Positions 21,397 to 31,908 of a stretch of 64,000 nucleotides of DNA are shown piece by piece; the first letter of the stretch is position 1, and each line of letters begins with the position of its first letter. Source of the DNA: Pseudo-nitzschia pungens (taxonomy: Eukaryota; Bacillariophyta; Bacillariophyceae; Bacillariales; Bacillariaceae); the NCBI GenBank assembly GCA_037355855.1, contig CM074759.1, positions 7,502,001 through 7,566,000 of the forward strand, read 5' to 3'. The position numbers and the translations under genes are program-made. The notes under the pieces were generated by a model. That model had not been told where the DNA came from. It made no database searches and saw only the letters and a list, made by a program, of their open reading frames with translations.

Positions 21397-21470
21397 TACA
21401 GTGGATGGGAATCGAACCCACGACCTCAGCTGTGTTAAAGCCGCGTCATAACCAACTAGACCACCTCTGC
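21397..21470 (-). tRNA. tRNA-Val(AAC)
   Basis: 74 nt on the minus strand with all arms at standard lengths. The D-arm has box A TGGTCTAGTTGG, the anticodon stem CGGCT/AGCTG holds the loop TTAACAC (anticodon AAC), and the T-arm GTGGG-TTCGATT-CCCAT has a consensus box B. A TTTT pol III terminator follows four nt after the discriminator. The acceptor stem has a G-U pair at position 1 and one A-A mismatch at position 5, so a slightly degraded copy or tRNA-derived sequence is possible. No intron; CCA not encoded. Confidence 0.8.
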
Positions 21471-22066
21471 ACCGCACCGTATTTGTGGTGTTGCCAGATC
21501 GACGAACGTTCACAAACATAAAGTTTGAAGTCTTCCATAGTGGTGGGAGACATTCAACAGGGTTGATGCCTCGTCAAAAAATTTGAAATACAACTGAGAT
21601 TGACTATGTCTGTCACACACTTGCTGCAGGTCATGATATCTGCTACAAAAGTCCTAACAGCTGTCTGTTGGTTCTACATACCTATGTACTAATTTCTACA
21701 TGGACTGGAGGACAGCTGTTAGGAATTTCATAGTACTAGTAGTATCCTTGAGACCAACATCTTCCACAGCACCAGATTGAATGATAAGAGATAGTAGTAC
21801 TACTTTCCTGCTGGTGAATATCTCATAGTGCGGCATTGTGGTGATCCTTTCTTGCTTCCTTTCCAGTGACCCTAAAACTTCCAGCCAGCTATTGCATCTT
21901 TCTCTGAGTGCAACTCAAGGTCATTGAAATATGGCATCTGCTAGGGAAGCAAGAAGAACGCATTTGCCCTGTTCTTTACATTCTTGTCAGCATTACCACT
22001 CCACTTCTTATCCTGTTGCAGGTCAATGATAGTATTCAACTAAACTACTGATAAATGCAAAGTAAT

Positions 22067-22466
22067 GAGTGATTCCCGAAACTAATATGCACGTGCCATA
22101 TTACATTATTCGTGACGTGGCACACACAGATCTATGTGCTCACACATAGAAAAATAAGAATCTATTAACCGATTTCTCAGAATCTGGAGGACACATATTT
22201 GCCTCCTCCAGATTTTAAGCACCAATTCATATTTTCAAGGAATCTTGAAAAGAATAATCGCGCGCTAAAAATTGTCGATAGATGCGCAGTTAGGGAATAA
22301 AGAGAGCATTTTTTGTTTTTCGAAACAAGATTCCAAATTCCCAAATAGGCCTTCTGCACGCCTGTCTGTCATCCGTTTTTAATGCCTGTCCGTTGGGTGC
22401 GCTAAAAACAATGAGGACATTGAATTTAGGTTATGATATTACACATGTTAGTTTCGGGAATCACTC
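22067..22466. mobile_element. MITE-like element 2
   Basis: 400 bp with terminal inverted repeats GAGTGATTCCCGAAACTAA on the left and the same 19 nt, with one difference, complemented on the right. Flanked by AAT on both sides (22064-22066 and 22467-22469). The interior differs from element 1, so the two share mainly their ends and flanking trinucleotide. Confidence 0.75.
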
Positions 22467-23093
22467 AATACATAACTTTATGCTCCCCACAGGGCAATCA
22501 TACTCACTACTGCTTTGTGGCACAATGGGTCCCAAAAAGGTTCCCTTCTTGCTCCTGACCATGTTTACGCAGCTGTTAAAATGTAACTGAAACTGGGTTT
22601 AAGCTGATAGGTCCAAAGGCAAGAAGCTTGAACATATACAACAAGAAGGGCAAAGGCATGCAAACCGGTTGGTGAGGTGCCATTCTGTTCTATCGATAGT
22701 CTTGGATTCACCACTACGATCAACAGAATTGATCAGATCTATTCTAACTACCAATTCGCTCAGTCAGTTAGATCTTAGGCTTGTAGTTCTACAGGGAGCT
22801 GCTCAATGAGCAGGATGTAAGTACCAAGGTATTCAAATCAGAGTTAAAGTAAAGATGTGAGGACAGCAACCTTGTCAAGGGATCAACATTGCTGCTGTGT
22901 TGTTATTGGTACAGGGTATTTCTTGCTGCTAATTGTTGTTCATGTACAATTTGTACTGTGAGTGGTTTTGCTGCCGGTGTACAAGCAGTACTGGAAACCC
23001 TGTAGAAAAGTATTCTGCGCATGATGCCCATATGCAAGAATCTGTGACTGGATTGAGCCCAGTCATGAATTGTGTCACAGTTACAATTTAATA

Positions 23094-23267
23094 CACCCCA
23101 TCTATGATCAAAATAATATGCCCTGTCTATGATCAGGGAAGCAAGAGATTCTTTCTTTGTTGTAGTCATGGACATTGGGGCACCCCATCTATGATCAAAA
23201 TAATATGCCCTGTCTATGATCAGGGAAGCAAGAGATTCTTTCTTTGTTGTAGTCATGGACATTGGGG
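23094..23267. repeat. 87-bp tandem duplication
   Basis: Two essentially identical 87-bp copies, each running from CACCCCATCTATGATC to GACATTGGGG. The lack of divergence suggests a recent duplication. No coding role evident. Confidence 0.9.
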
Positions 23268-25074
23268 CTGTGACACACACGGAGATAATGAAATGAATGA
23301 AAGGATGGGCAATAGCGCAAGATTGCGCCCCCCATAAAGGTAGGATGTGCAATAGCACAGAGCTTGAAGTTGCACCCCATGTTGTTAAGTATGTGGTAGC
23401 TTGAAGTTGCGCCCCATTTTGGTGTTGAAGAGAAGGAGGATATGTAATGCGCAACTGAATTGGATCCAGGTAGGAATGGTATCATGGTTGCAATTCAACA
23501 GCACCAGCATCCAGAAAAGTCACATACTAAGTTGCTCAGTTCCTTCACGATGACTGGTGTATGTTCCATATCATCCTGCTTTGAATTCACAAGTACTACT
23601 AACAAAGTGCAGTCTTTCATTTTGTGTTTATGTGTACTATGGGGCAACGGGAGATTTTTTGATTGCATCAGTTTGCAATAGGGTACAGCACCAGTGCTCC
23701 AGCAGGTTGTATTGTCTTTGTTCCCACCAGGAGTCAAAAAAGTACGGTACCGGTAGCAGATGCCCATCTTTGTCCCCTTGCTCATCGGGATGAGCATTCT
23801 TCTTATCGTTTTGTGTTGCACAGAAATAAATACGGTACTGTAAATAATAATAATAATAATAGACTCGCCAACCAGCAGGTCGTGTTGGATTCTGCTTTCG
23901 CGTTGCTGCTTGGAATCGAATCTCCTTGTACTACCAGGTGACCTGCTTTTGCGTACCGTACATGCGATCGCCTGCTGAGCTTTGCTCTACCGGTAGGATC
24001 GATCCCGCATGGTGTCCCCCATCTGTCGTGTGTTTCTTCTACCGTACTCGTTCCCATCTGGTACTGCATATGGTGTTCGTAGTATGGTGTTCGTTTCGTT
24101 TCGTTTCGGTTCTTCGCCCTACGGTATTTGTTGAGAGCGATGGAAAGCGATGATGATGCGGCCGTTTTTTACGACAGGTTTTTTGTTCTCCTTGTTTTGG
24201 TTCCGTCGAAGGAGTGAGTCCCGTTCTCGTATTCTTATTTTTTATTAGTCGTATTCTTATTATTGTTTCGTAGCTTACCTTGTACGTTACTCGTAATACG
24301 GGTACGCTCAGTTCCTACACCGGTAATTACGTAGTAATTACTCGTACCCGCAAGCAGCCGCACATTCCTCCCGCCAAATCAAAAGGCTTCCCCTCATTTT
24401 GGTTGGGTGTTCGCGAGGCATCTGTCGCCCTGCTGTCATTGCTGCGACCATGCGCAAAGCCGAAATTCAAATGAAACGCGAGACCGCAAGGTCGCGCAAG
24501 GCTCCCAAGACAACCTGTTGCGGTTTTCTGGCTCCTACTTGCGTAAAAGTTCGTACATGGTGTACCGGTACAGTAACGTAGATGTGCAAACCATTATGAA
24601 TGAATCAATCACAAGAATACGAACTCTTGCATCGAAGATGATGTCACGCTGATGGTGCGGAGGAACGCGAGTCGAGTTACGAAGCGCAATGTGTTTTTTT
24701 TTGGTTTGTTTTTTTGAGACGCATCGAGCCATCGCACCTTGTACGCACGCACCGTACGAGTCACTACGGCAATCGAATTACGGGAGAAGGAGCGAGGAAA
24801 TTATAATACGATCCGAAAAAAATTCTTTTTCGTTCGGGGTGTCTCATCGCTCGGGAGGCGATTTCTTGGATACCGCAATAACTTACGAAGAAATATATAT
24901 CATCGCCTCGGGGATCAATCGTATGGACGGATTGGGATACGAGTATTATTATTATTATTTCGACACCCTTCTTTCTCGGACCGAACCTCCGCCATCTCGA
25001 CTCGTTCCTAGTTTCGCTCTGGCTGTCATCATTATTGTTTTCAAAGAGCAACCGAAACGACCTCAAAACCCGCA

Positions 25075-27186
25075 ATGCACAAAACAATGACACAACTTCC
25101 GAGCCGAGGGACGATACCAATACGGCGTCCGTCGGTCTCCGCGTTTTCCGAAGGAGCGACAGCCAACGCATCGTCGGCATCCACAGCGACAGCTACAGTT
25201 ACGGCTACGGCTACGGCTACAGCTACAGCTACGGTTGCGGCGCGATCGAGAGCGGCATCGTCGTCCTCGTCCGGTCGCAATCGCAAGTTCCACGGGACAA
25301 TGTTCTTTCTCGTGGCAATGGCCGCCCTCTTTGCCGACCACGGCGGAAGCAGCAGCAGCAACAGAAGCAGAAGCAATTTCTTTCTTCGAAATGCTCTGGG
25401 CCTGCCCGGGGCGTCGGCCTTTCAGTCCTCCAACCATCCCAACGGGAGGCGGCGGCAGCATCCAGAGCAGCAACATCCCAATCCCAATCCCAATCACAGC
25501 CCAACCCAAAACCAGCAACATCACCAGCAACAGCAACAGCAACAGCAACATCAACATCACCAGCAACATCAACATCAACAGCAACAGCAGTACCCACCCG
25601 AGCACTATCCACCGCGTCCCCGAACCGTCGAGCAGCAGCACACAACGGAATTCCCGAGAACGTCGACGCCCGCCGATCGCGGAGACAACAGGCGGAGCAA
25701 AATGTTTTCCCCGCGCAGTCGGCCGGGAACGAAAGCCTCCGGCAGCACGAGCGCGAGCGCGAGCACGAGCCACCAGCGAGAACAACAGGCGCACGGCCAG
25801 CAGGGCCGGGGACAGACCGCTCCCAAGAGCATCTGGGAAACCTCCGCCCCGGTCCTGGTCGAGGCCTCGTCGCTCCGGACCTTTGACTTTGAGCGACCCA
25901 GCGTAGAGCGCGTCCAGGTCCTTTTGAAAAAGGCCGAGATGGTGGATCCGGTCCACGGAAAGCGGAGGCCGGGGGAGCCCCTGATTGCGCGGGTGGATCT
26001 CTGGCACGGACCCGATTCGACGCCACAGAATCTCGCCATTTATCTCGAGGAAGAAGAGGACGACGACTTTGATTTTTCTTCGGATTGTTCTTCTTCTTCT
26101 TCTTCTTCGTGCTCGTCCAATCCGGAGAATTCTGCGACACACTACGACCCCCTCATCGCCAGGATCGACACGCCCTTTAGCACGATCATCGAGACACCCC
26201 AGGGACACAACACGATCGCGATCCGCAACATTGCCGAGTCCTCGGACCTCCTGGCCTGCGTGGAGGGAGAAGAAAACGAGAATTACTCCTACCACGAAAA
26301 CAGCAACTACAACTACAACTACAACTACAACCACAATAGCGACGACGATTACGACGAAGACAATGAATGGTACACACCGGGCGCTCCTCCCAACGGAAAC
26401 ACCGAGAGTCCCCTACAGTCGGTCATCCAGAGACTCAAGGCGACCACCACACCGCAGCGCATCGACAGCACCACTGCCCGCACCACGGACGCCAGCTTTC
26501 GCTCCAACGAAAGCAGCCAAGAGGAGGAAGAGGAGGACGACGAGGAGGAGGGCAACAAACCCGTGGTCGGATCGTGTGCCGTCGAGCTCCCCTCCAACAT
26601 TGCCAGCGTCCAGGTCTTGCTGCAGACCCAGTTCATGCAACCCCTCCAGGCCCGGATCGAGCTGGAGCTGCGAGTGACCGAGAGCGGAAGCGCTGGTTAC
26701 CGCGTTGTCAAGAGGACCATCGTGGAGGTCTACAGCGAGGACGGGATGGATCGGCCCTTCTTTGCGGTCCTCGAGGCGCCCCGAAAGGCGGCAAAACTCC
26801 AACGCACTTTCACCCAAGAGCACGGCGGCGACGGCGACGGCGACCGGCAACACCAACAGCGGGGATGGTTCGGGGGCAGCAAGGGTTCCACGTATTGCAC
26901 GAGCATGCGGGTGGTCAACCTGTCCACCACGGAATTTCCGCTATTTGCCACTGTGGAACCCCACGCCGTCGATCCGTCTCGAGGGGATGACGACTACGAC
27001 GACGACGACGACGTGGAGCCAGCGGGAGAGGCATCCCGGAGGGACACCGTTTATAATCACCACCACCACGACGACGACGATCACCACGAGTACCAAGAGG
27101 ATTCGCAGGAGTGGACCCATTTTGGGGGCGGCAGCAACTACGACATGATTTCCAACTCGACGATTTTGGATGCCGAAATCTTGTAG
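25075..27186 (+). CDS. plastid-targeted low-complexity protein, unknown function
   Basis: Open over 703 codons from ATG 25075. A second ATG at 25300 (residue 76) begins a signal-peptide-like MFFLVAMAALF followed by the diatom plastid motif ASAF (113-116), so 25300 may be the true start, with the Thr/Ala-repeat part being 5' UTR. Residues 130-190 are rich in Q, H, N and P. Two related segments, SVERVQVLLKKAEMV...PLIARVDLW (about 280-330) and SVQVLLQTQFMQPLQARIEL (about 510-530), suggest a duplicated beta-rich domain of unknown name. Acidic, poly-S and poly-H tracts separate them. GC content is much higher than in the flanks. Stroma or thylakoid location is inferred from the motif only. Confidence 0.65.
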   Translation: MHKTMTQLPSRGTIPIRRPSVSAFSEGATANASSASTATATVTATATATATATVAARSRAASSSSSGRNRKFHGTMFFLVAMAALFADHGGSSSSNRSRSNFFLRNALGLPGASAFQSSNHPNGRRRQHPEQQHPNPNPNHSPTQNQQHHQQQQQQQQHQHHQQHQHQQQQQYPPEHYPPRPRTVEQQHTTEFPRTSTPADRGDNRRSKMFSPRSRPGTKASGSTSASASTSHQREQQAHGQQGRGQTAPKSIWETSAPVLVEASSLRTFDFERPSVERVQVLLKKAEMVDPVHGKRRPGEPLIARVDLWHGPDSTPQNLAIYLEEEEDDDFDFSSDCSSSSSSSCSSNPENSATHYDPLIARIDTPFSTIIETPQGHNTIAIRNIAESSDLLACVEGEENENYSYHENSNYNYNYNYNHNSDDDYDEDNEWYTPGAPPNGNTESPLQSVIQRLKATTTPQRIDSTTARTTDASFRSNESSQEEEEEDDEEEGNKPVVGSCAVELPSNIASVQVLLQTQFMQPLQARIELELRVTESGSAGYRVVKRTIVEVYSEDGMDRPFFAVLEAPRKAAKLQRTFTQEHGGDGDGDRQHQQRGWFGGSKGSTYCTSMRVVNLSTTEFPLFATVEPHAVDPSRGDDDYDDDDDVEPAGEASRRDTVYNHHHHDDDDHHEYQEDSQEWTHFGGGSNYDMISNSTILDAEIL

Positions 27187-28844
27187 ACCGAGCATTAGAG
27201 ATTAGATTAGACGAGACGAGACGAGTCTCACAAGCACCGTTTCGAACGCAAAACGACGGGGATCGGACACCAAAGAAAGATAGAAAGAAAGAAACAAACA
27301 AACGGAAATGGTGGATGTGGACGGTAGGGTGGTCTTCTCGTGTTCGGAGAACAACAGTGGTTCACTGGTGACAGACAAGGAGTACGAAATTGCCCGACAC
27401 GAGGAGAGACCCATTCATTGATTCTTTCTTTTCAGTAGGTCGTGCGTTCGTTCTTGCGTTCGTCCTTTGATCCATTCACCGAATTCCAAAAGGCACGAGT
27501 TTGAGCTGCATACAATCGAGTGAGTGATGTAATGTGATGTGATGTGATGTGATCCGTGGCTGTATTGTACGAAGCAAAGGCAACGATTTTTTTGGCTTGG
27601 AATGCGTGCACAGAGAAGCAATACAGCAGCGCAAGCAGCCACCATTGTGAAAGAAGAACAAGAGGAAAGGATGGATGATGATTCGATGACGATAATGATG
27701 ACGACGATGATTCATTTATTTATTTTACCAGATTTGTCCGAGGACACTGCGCGACGAAGAGCACACGGAGTGAGCGAGCGAGCGAGCAAACTATTCCACA
27801 CACACACACACACACACATACACACACAGACAGACAAATGGAAGAAACCAGGGCGGGACAATCGCAACGCGGCTCCGAGCAAACACGCTGGATGCGATAA
27901 TATTGATTTGATTTCGATTTCGATTTCGATTTCGATTTCGATTTCGATTTCGATTCGATGTCGAGCCACGAATTGATGTGCAGTAGAATTGCAACAGCAC
28001 CGAAGCCCCGTCACGTCGGAACATGCGTATACGTTGATTATCATGTGCATTCTCAAGCGTATTATAATAAATTACTGTATTCACTAGAAAAAAGTTATGA
28101 CGTATGAATGGATTTTTCTCGGCGCGGTACACATCTAGCGAGATGCGCTTCTGAATTCGATTACGAAACGAATTGCAATCGCATCCTACCGTACGTACCG
28201 GTACGCAGTCATTCCCCGCAAAAGCGTGGGGCGGAAGAGAATGCCAGGGGTCTGTGAATCGGTGCGGGGTACTCGTACCGGTACATGTACTGTGCGTTCG
28301 AAAGAATGCACCGAAATCGAAAACCTCACCGCTCGCGGATTCATTCCTTCCTCGCAGTTTCAAAGCGAGGATGATTGATTCCTACCGTATCGCGCGCGCG
28401 GGAAAACCGCATCGCGAACGTTTGCTTCGTTTCGATTGCGTTCTCGGAAAGCAAGCAAAACCCCCCCTTCGTCGTCGAAGCCGTCCGCCGCCGAGAGTTT
28501 TTCCGCTTCCGAGATCGGGAAGGATGGGCGCCGCGATCCTCCGGGTCGTCGGGGATGGGATTCGATGCGACGGCGGTCCGGGAATCCAACACCGGGTTTC
28601 ATTTTTTTTCACCACCCCCCGTCGCGAGGGGACGCGAGGCATCCGCCGCTCGCGGGGGAGGCATCGCCAGCGGGATCGGGACTCGATCGATCGATCCGAC
28701 GGTACTAGATGGACGCGGAAATGGTATGGTGTCGCGATGATGAGTTGATTTTCGGCCGCGGCGGTGACGAAGGACCGAGATGCCGGGCGCTTCCGCGTCC
28801 AAAAAAAAAAAACGGGAGGCTAGCGCGAAGCGCTGCGCACGCGG
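27187..28844. other. intergenic with microsatellites
   Basis: No confident gene. Contains a GATGT run at 27528-27552, a (CA)n tract near 27797-27830, a (GATTTC)n tract at 27904-27957, and a GC-rich 28380-28760 stretch in which all six frames are partly open because of composition. Confidence 0.45.
27904..27957. repeat. GATTTC hexanucleotide microsatellite
   Basis: About eight consecutive GATTTC units, nearly perfect. Confidence 0.9.
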
Positions 28845-28952
28845 TTGTTCTCGGAACATGGATGGGTGAAGATTGCAATAGTGTTGCGAAAATGCCCAAC
28901 CGAGGAGAAGAAATCGGGTGCAACGTCGTCCGCGAAAAAGAAAGAGGCCGCG

Positions 28953-29324
28953 ATGCCGGCAATCCAAAACCTGCGCGGGGCTGTCGGTGGCGCCGGGGCC
29001 GACGAGAGCGTTCGAGTGGAAGCTTTCGAAGAAGAGTGGTACGGGCCTGCCTTAAGACGGCAGATAGTTCGTGAAGGCTCGTGACGAGGCAAACGAGCAA
29101 CCTCCATCCAGTTGATCCAATTGAATGGACCGACAGCAATAAAGAAAGAGCTTCTAAAACAAACGGAGACCGAGCGGGATCGGTTTGAAGACACCCAGAC
29201 AGCTACGGAGATGGTACGACAGCGGGAGGAAGCCATCCACACGGTTCCGGTGACGACAGAGGAGAGGATTGCTCTGACGGAAAGACACTCACTCTACTTC
29301 CGAAGCAGTGGCAAATGGTCCTAA
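28953..29324 (+). CDS. possible small protein gene with in-frame TGA
   Basis: From ATG 28953 a basic/acidic reading frame (MPAIQNLRGAVGGAG..., FEEEWYGPALRRQ) reaches a single TGA at 29082-29084. The same frame then continues open for 79 codons to 29324 (IKKELLKQTETERDRFED..., EERIALTERHSLYFRSSGKW) with an amphipathic helical look. The balance on both sides suggests one gene interrupted by one stop. Explanations include a very short GT-AG intron of 45 nt ending CCATCCAG, a sequencing error, TGA recoding, or chance. A SECIS element was not identified. The protein is not recognised. Low confidence. Confidence 0.3.
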
Positions 29325-29528
29325 GCTCCAGAAGACGTTTCCGTGCTGTATGTCCCTTGATTCATGCTGTTTGTAATACATTTATTTATTTGTGAAACGC
29401 TGGTCTATTAAAAGTGGAAGGGGAATGTTGTTAGAATTCAGAATAGTTGCAATACCAGTATTTTTGAACGAAAAAAGTGACGAAAAATCGTCTCGGCTCG
29501 AACCTCGAGTGCGTTCCTGGAATGTACG

Positions 29529-29538
29529 GTAATCTTAC
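29529..29538. promoter_or_regulatory. candidate promoter motif GTAATCTTAC
   Basis: Ten-base form of the recurrent motif, extended to CGGTAATCTTACCG (a near palindrome), 325 bp before the AFG1 start. Confidence 0.35.
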
Positions 29539-29862
29539 CGTATTCGCGACAGCTGGGTTCGTTCTTCGTTCGTTCCTCGTAGTACGATAAGGATTAAATC
29601 TTGCGTGTAAGCTGAGTCAGTCATAAAAAGAGAGAACGCATTTTTTTCCGAACGTGAACAAAAACAAACATCAAAACAAAATTGAAAAAATTCAAATTCT
29701 CCTTTCCTCCGAAATCCATGTTTGGAGCCTCATCAGCAACCTAACCATAGTAATCTTATCGTGCCTAACCACAGAGAGGTCGGATTGTCATCATCATCGA
29801 TCGGAGCGTCTCGACAGCGCGCGACCCTAATTCACCGTTCCCAATCGCGAGAGAGGAACCCA

Positions 29863-31675
29863 ATGTCCTCTGTGATTCTGCGACGAGTTTGGGGCTCCTC
29901 TCGGAAATCGACACCCCGCGCGAAACTCGGCAAGTTTCGGCGTGTTTCTTCGTTCTCGACCGAGCGGAAGAAGGAACCGAGCCATCGCTTTTCCGAACCA
30001 AAAAATACCGTTCGCGCGGATTTCTTTCTCGATCGATCGTGCACGCGGCAAAGATCATCCACGCTGGAGCTGCTGCGAGAGCTAGTTCGGACGGATGTTC
30101 TGCAACCGGATCGCGCCCAGGAGCGAGTCGCGAAGAGACTCGATCGGCTGCAAGCGGCCCTCGCGGATTACGACAATTCCGCGCTTTTTCAAAGCCGCGC
30201 GAACACGAAAAGGGAAGATGACGACCGCGAAGCGCAGAATTTACCGCTTTCGGATGGTGCGGACGGCAAAGAGAATAACGAGACAAACGTCGAAACAGAG
30301 CAAATTGACGAAGACAACAGCAGCGAAGGCAGCAGGAGCGACTCTTTGCCTCCGCCCATTCCTAAACTCCAGATTCCCAGAGGACTTTATATTTATGGAA
30401 AGGTAGGAACGGGAAAGACGATGCTTATGGACTCGTTCTACGAAAACGTGCGATTGCCGAGAGAGAGCCGAAAGCAACGGTTTCATTTTCACGACTTTCT
30501 GTCGCAGATTCACCAACAAATTCACCTCCTGAAACAAAAGGATCTCAGAGAGCACGGCAGAAACTTTTCGGTCGACACATCCCTTTCCAACAATCCCATT
30601 CACAAGGTCGGCCTGCAAATAGCTTCCAACCTTTCCCTCCTCTGTCTGGACGAGTTCCAGGTGACAGATATAGCCGATGCCGTCATTTTATCCCAGCTTT
30701 TTTCCGTTTTGTTTCGGCGCGGGACGGTAGTGGTCGCTACATCAAATCGACCACCCAAAGATTTGTACGAGGGAGGCCTCAACAGATCGTACTTTCTGCC
30801 CTTTATCGACTTGCTGCAACACCATTGCATCACGTATCACATTCCATCGGAACGAGATTATCGAAGAATTCTTTCCAGCTGTTCTTCGTTCTTCCTCCAT
30901 TCGAACAGCGAGGCCGATGATTCTGTGGATGCCATAAAAGTGGATTCCCTGGTAGAAGAGATAATCGGAGATTTCACCCCAACCGACGATGGGGACAACT
31001 CAAATGCTGCAAACGAAGGGCACCGATCTATTCGACTTCCGGTGGGGTTCAACCGAAGCATACTCGTCGAGAGGGTGTACCACAGAACGGTGGATGGCAC
31101 GCGGAAACCATGCATCGGTCGTTTTTCGTTCGAAGAACTTTGCGACGAGGATCTGGGCGCCATGGACTACCGGGCCATTGCGAAAGCGTTCGATGTCGTG
31201 ACCGTGGAGAACATTCCGACCATGGACCTGGAAGGGCACAACAGAGCGCGGCGATTCATCACTCTGATCGATGAACTCTACGAGGGAAAGTGCGCCCTGA
31301 TCTGTTCCACCCTGCGGGCAAAAACTCCGAAAGAGTTGTTTCGCACCGAACCCGCATCGTCCGGCAACGATGGCAAGGATCACAACGCCGACTCGCCGTC
31401 GAATAACGACAGCGACAGCGACAAGCGAAACCAACAACGGCGCGGACACCAATCCCGACTCGCGGGTTTTTGGAATCGATGTTGCCCAAGAGGGCGGGAC
31501 CCCCGTGGGCGCCCTGGCGAGCGTGAGAGAGCTATCGTTCGCCTTCGAGCGATCGTCGAGCCGCATTTTCGAAATGTGTTCTCGATCGTGGTGGGACCGC
31601 GTGCTGGACTCCTCGGTCCATCCACGCGGCCACAAAAACGAGCGGGAACGAGATTTTGGTGTCAAACAACAATAA
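29863..31675 (+). CDS. AFG1: AFG1/LACE1-family mitochondrial AAA-type ATPase
   Basis: ATG 29863 starts a basic presequence (MSSVILRRVWGSSRKSTPR) fitting a mitochondrial matrix signal; the frame upstream opens only at a TTG. The Walker A motif GKVGTGKT lies at about 179-186 and Walker B LLCLDEF near 259-265, followed by the AFG1 sensor TSNRPP and the family segments KPCIGRFSFEELC and DYRAIAKAFDVV. In yeast Afg1 helps remove misassembled mitochondrial proteins and interacts with respiratory assembly. The conserved C-terminal part (SVRELSFAFERSSSRIFEMCS, ending at 31675) is in a frame one base away from the rest; the change falls between about 31340 and 31440, in a GACAGCGACAGC-type stretch. A 67-nt GT...AG segment (31359-31425) could explain it, but an indel is as likely. 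Confidence 0.8.
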
Positions 31676-31908
31676 CAACAACAACAACAACAACAACAAC
31701 AATAATACTAATGGTAGCATTTCTCCCATCGATATATCCTGCGTTATTCGTTACTGCGCGCGGCACCCCTCGCTCGCCTCCTCGGCCGGAACCGCAACCG
31801 CAACCGCCGCGGCGGGCCACCGTTGACCGCCCCCGGACGGATTCGGTGGATCGCGCGGGCTTCCGGACGGGACGAAAACCATTGCCGCGACACCATCTAC
31901 CGTACCTA
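31676..31908. other. convergent spacer AFG1/RMI1
   Basis: 233 bp between converging stop codons. It begins just after an (AAC)n microsatellite. The AFG1 reading frame stays open across it and antisense through RMI1 by GC composition alone. Confidence 0.5.

Larger units (their letters stand above)
21471..25074. other. long intergenic region, no gene
   Basis: About 3.6 kb without a credible coding frame apart from repeats: MITE-like element 2 (22067-22466), a perfect 87-bp tandem duplication (23094-23267), related GCTTGAAGTTGC-CCCCAT words near 23360-23420, and a GTAC/GTAATTAC-rich stretch at 24270-24350. The last kilobase is the 5' flank of the plastid-type gene. Confidence 0.5.

Noticed and set aside
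25063..26334. Minus-strand 423-codon open frame
   Set aside because: Antisense of the plastid-type gene; its poly-V, poly-L and poly-R content mirrors simple repeats on the other strand.
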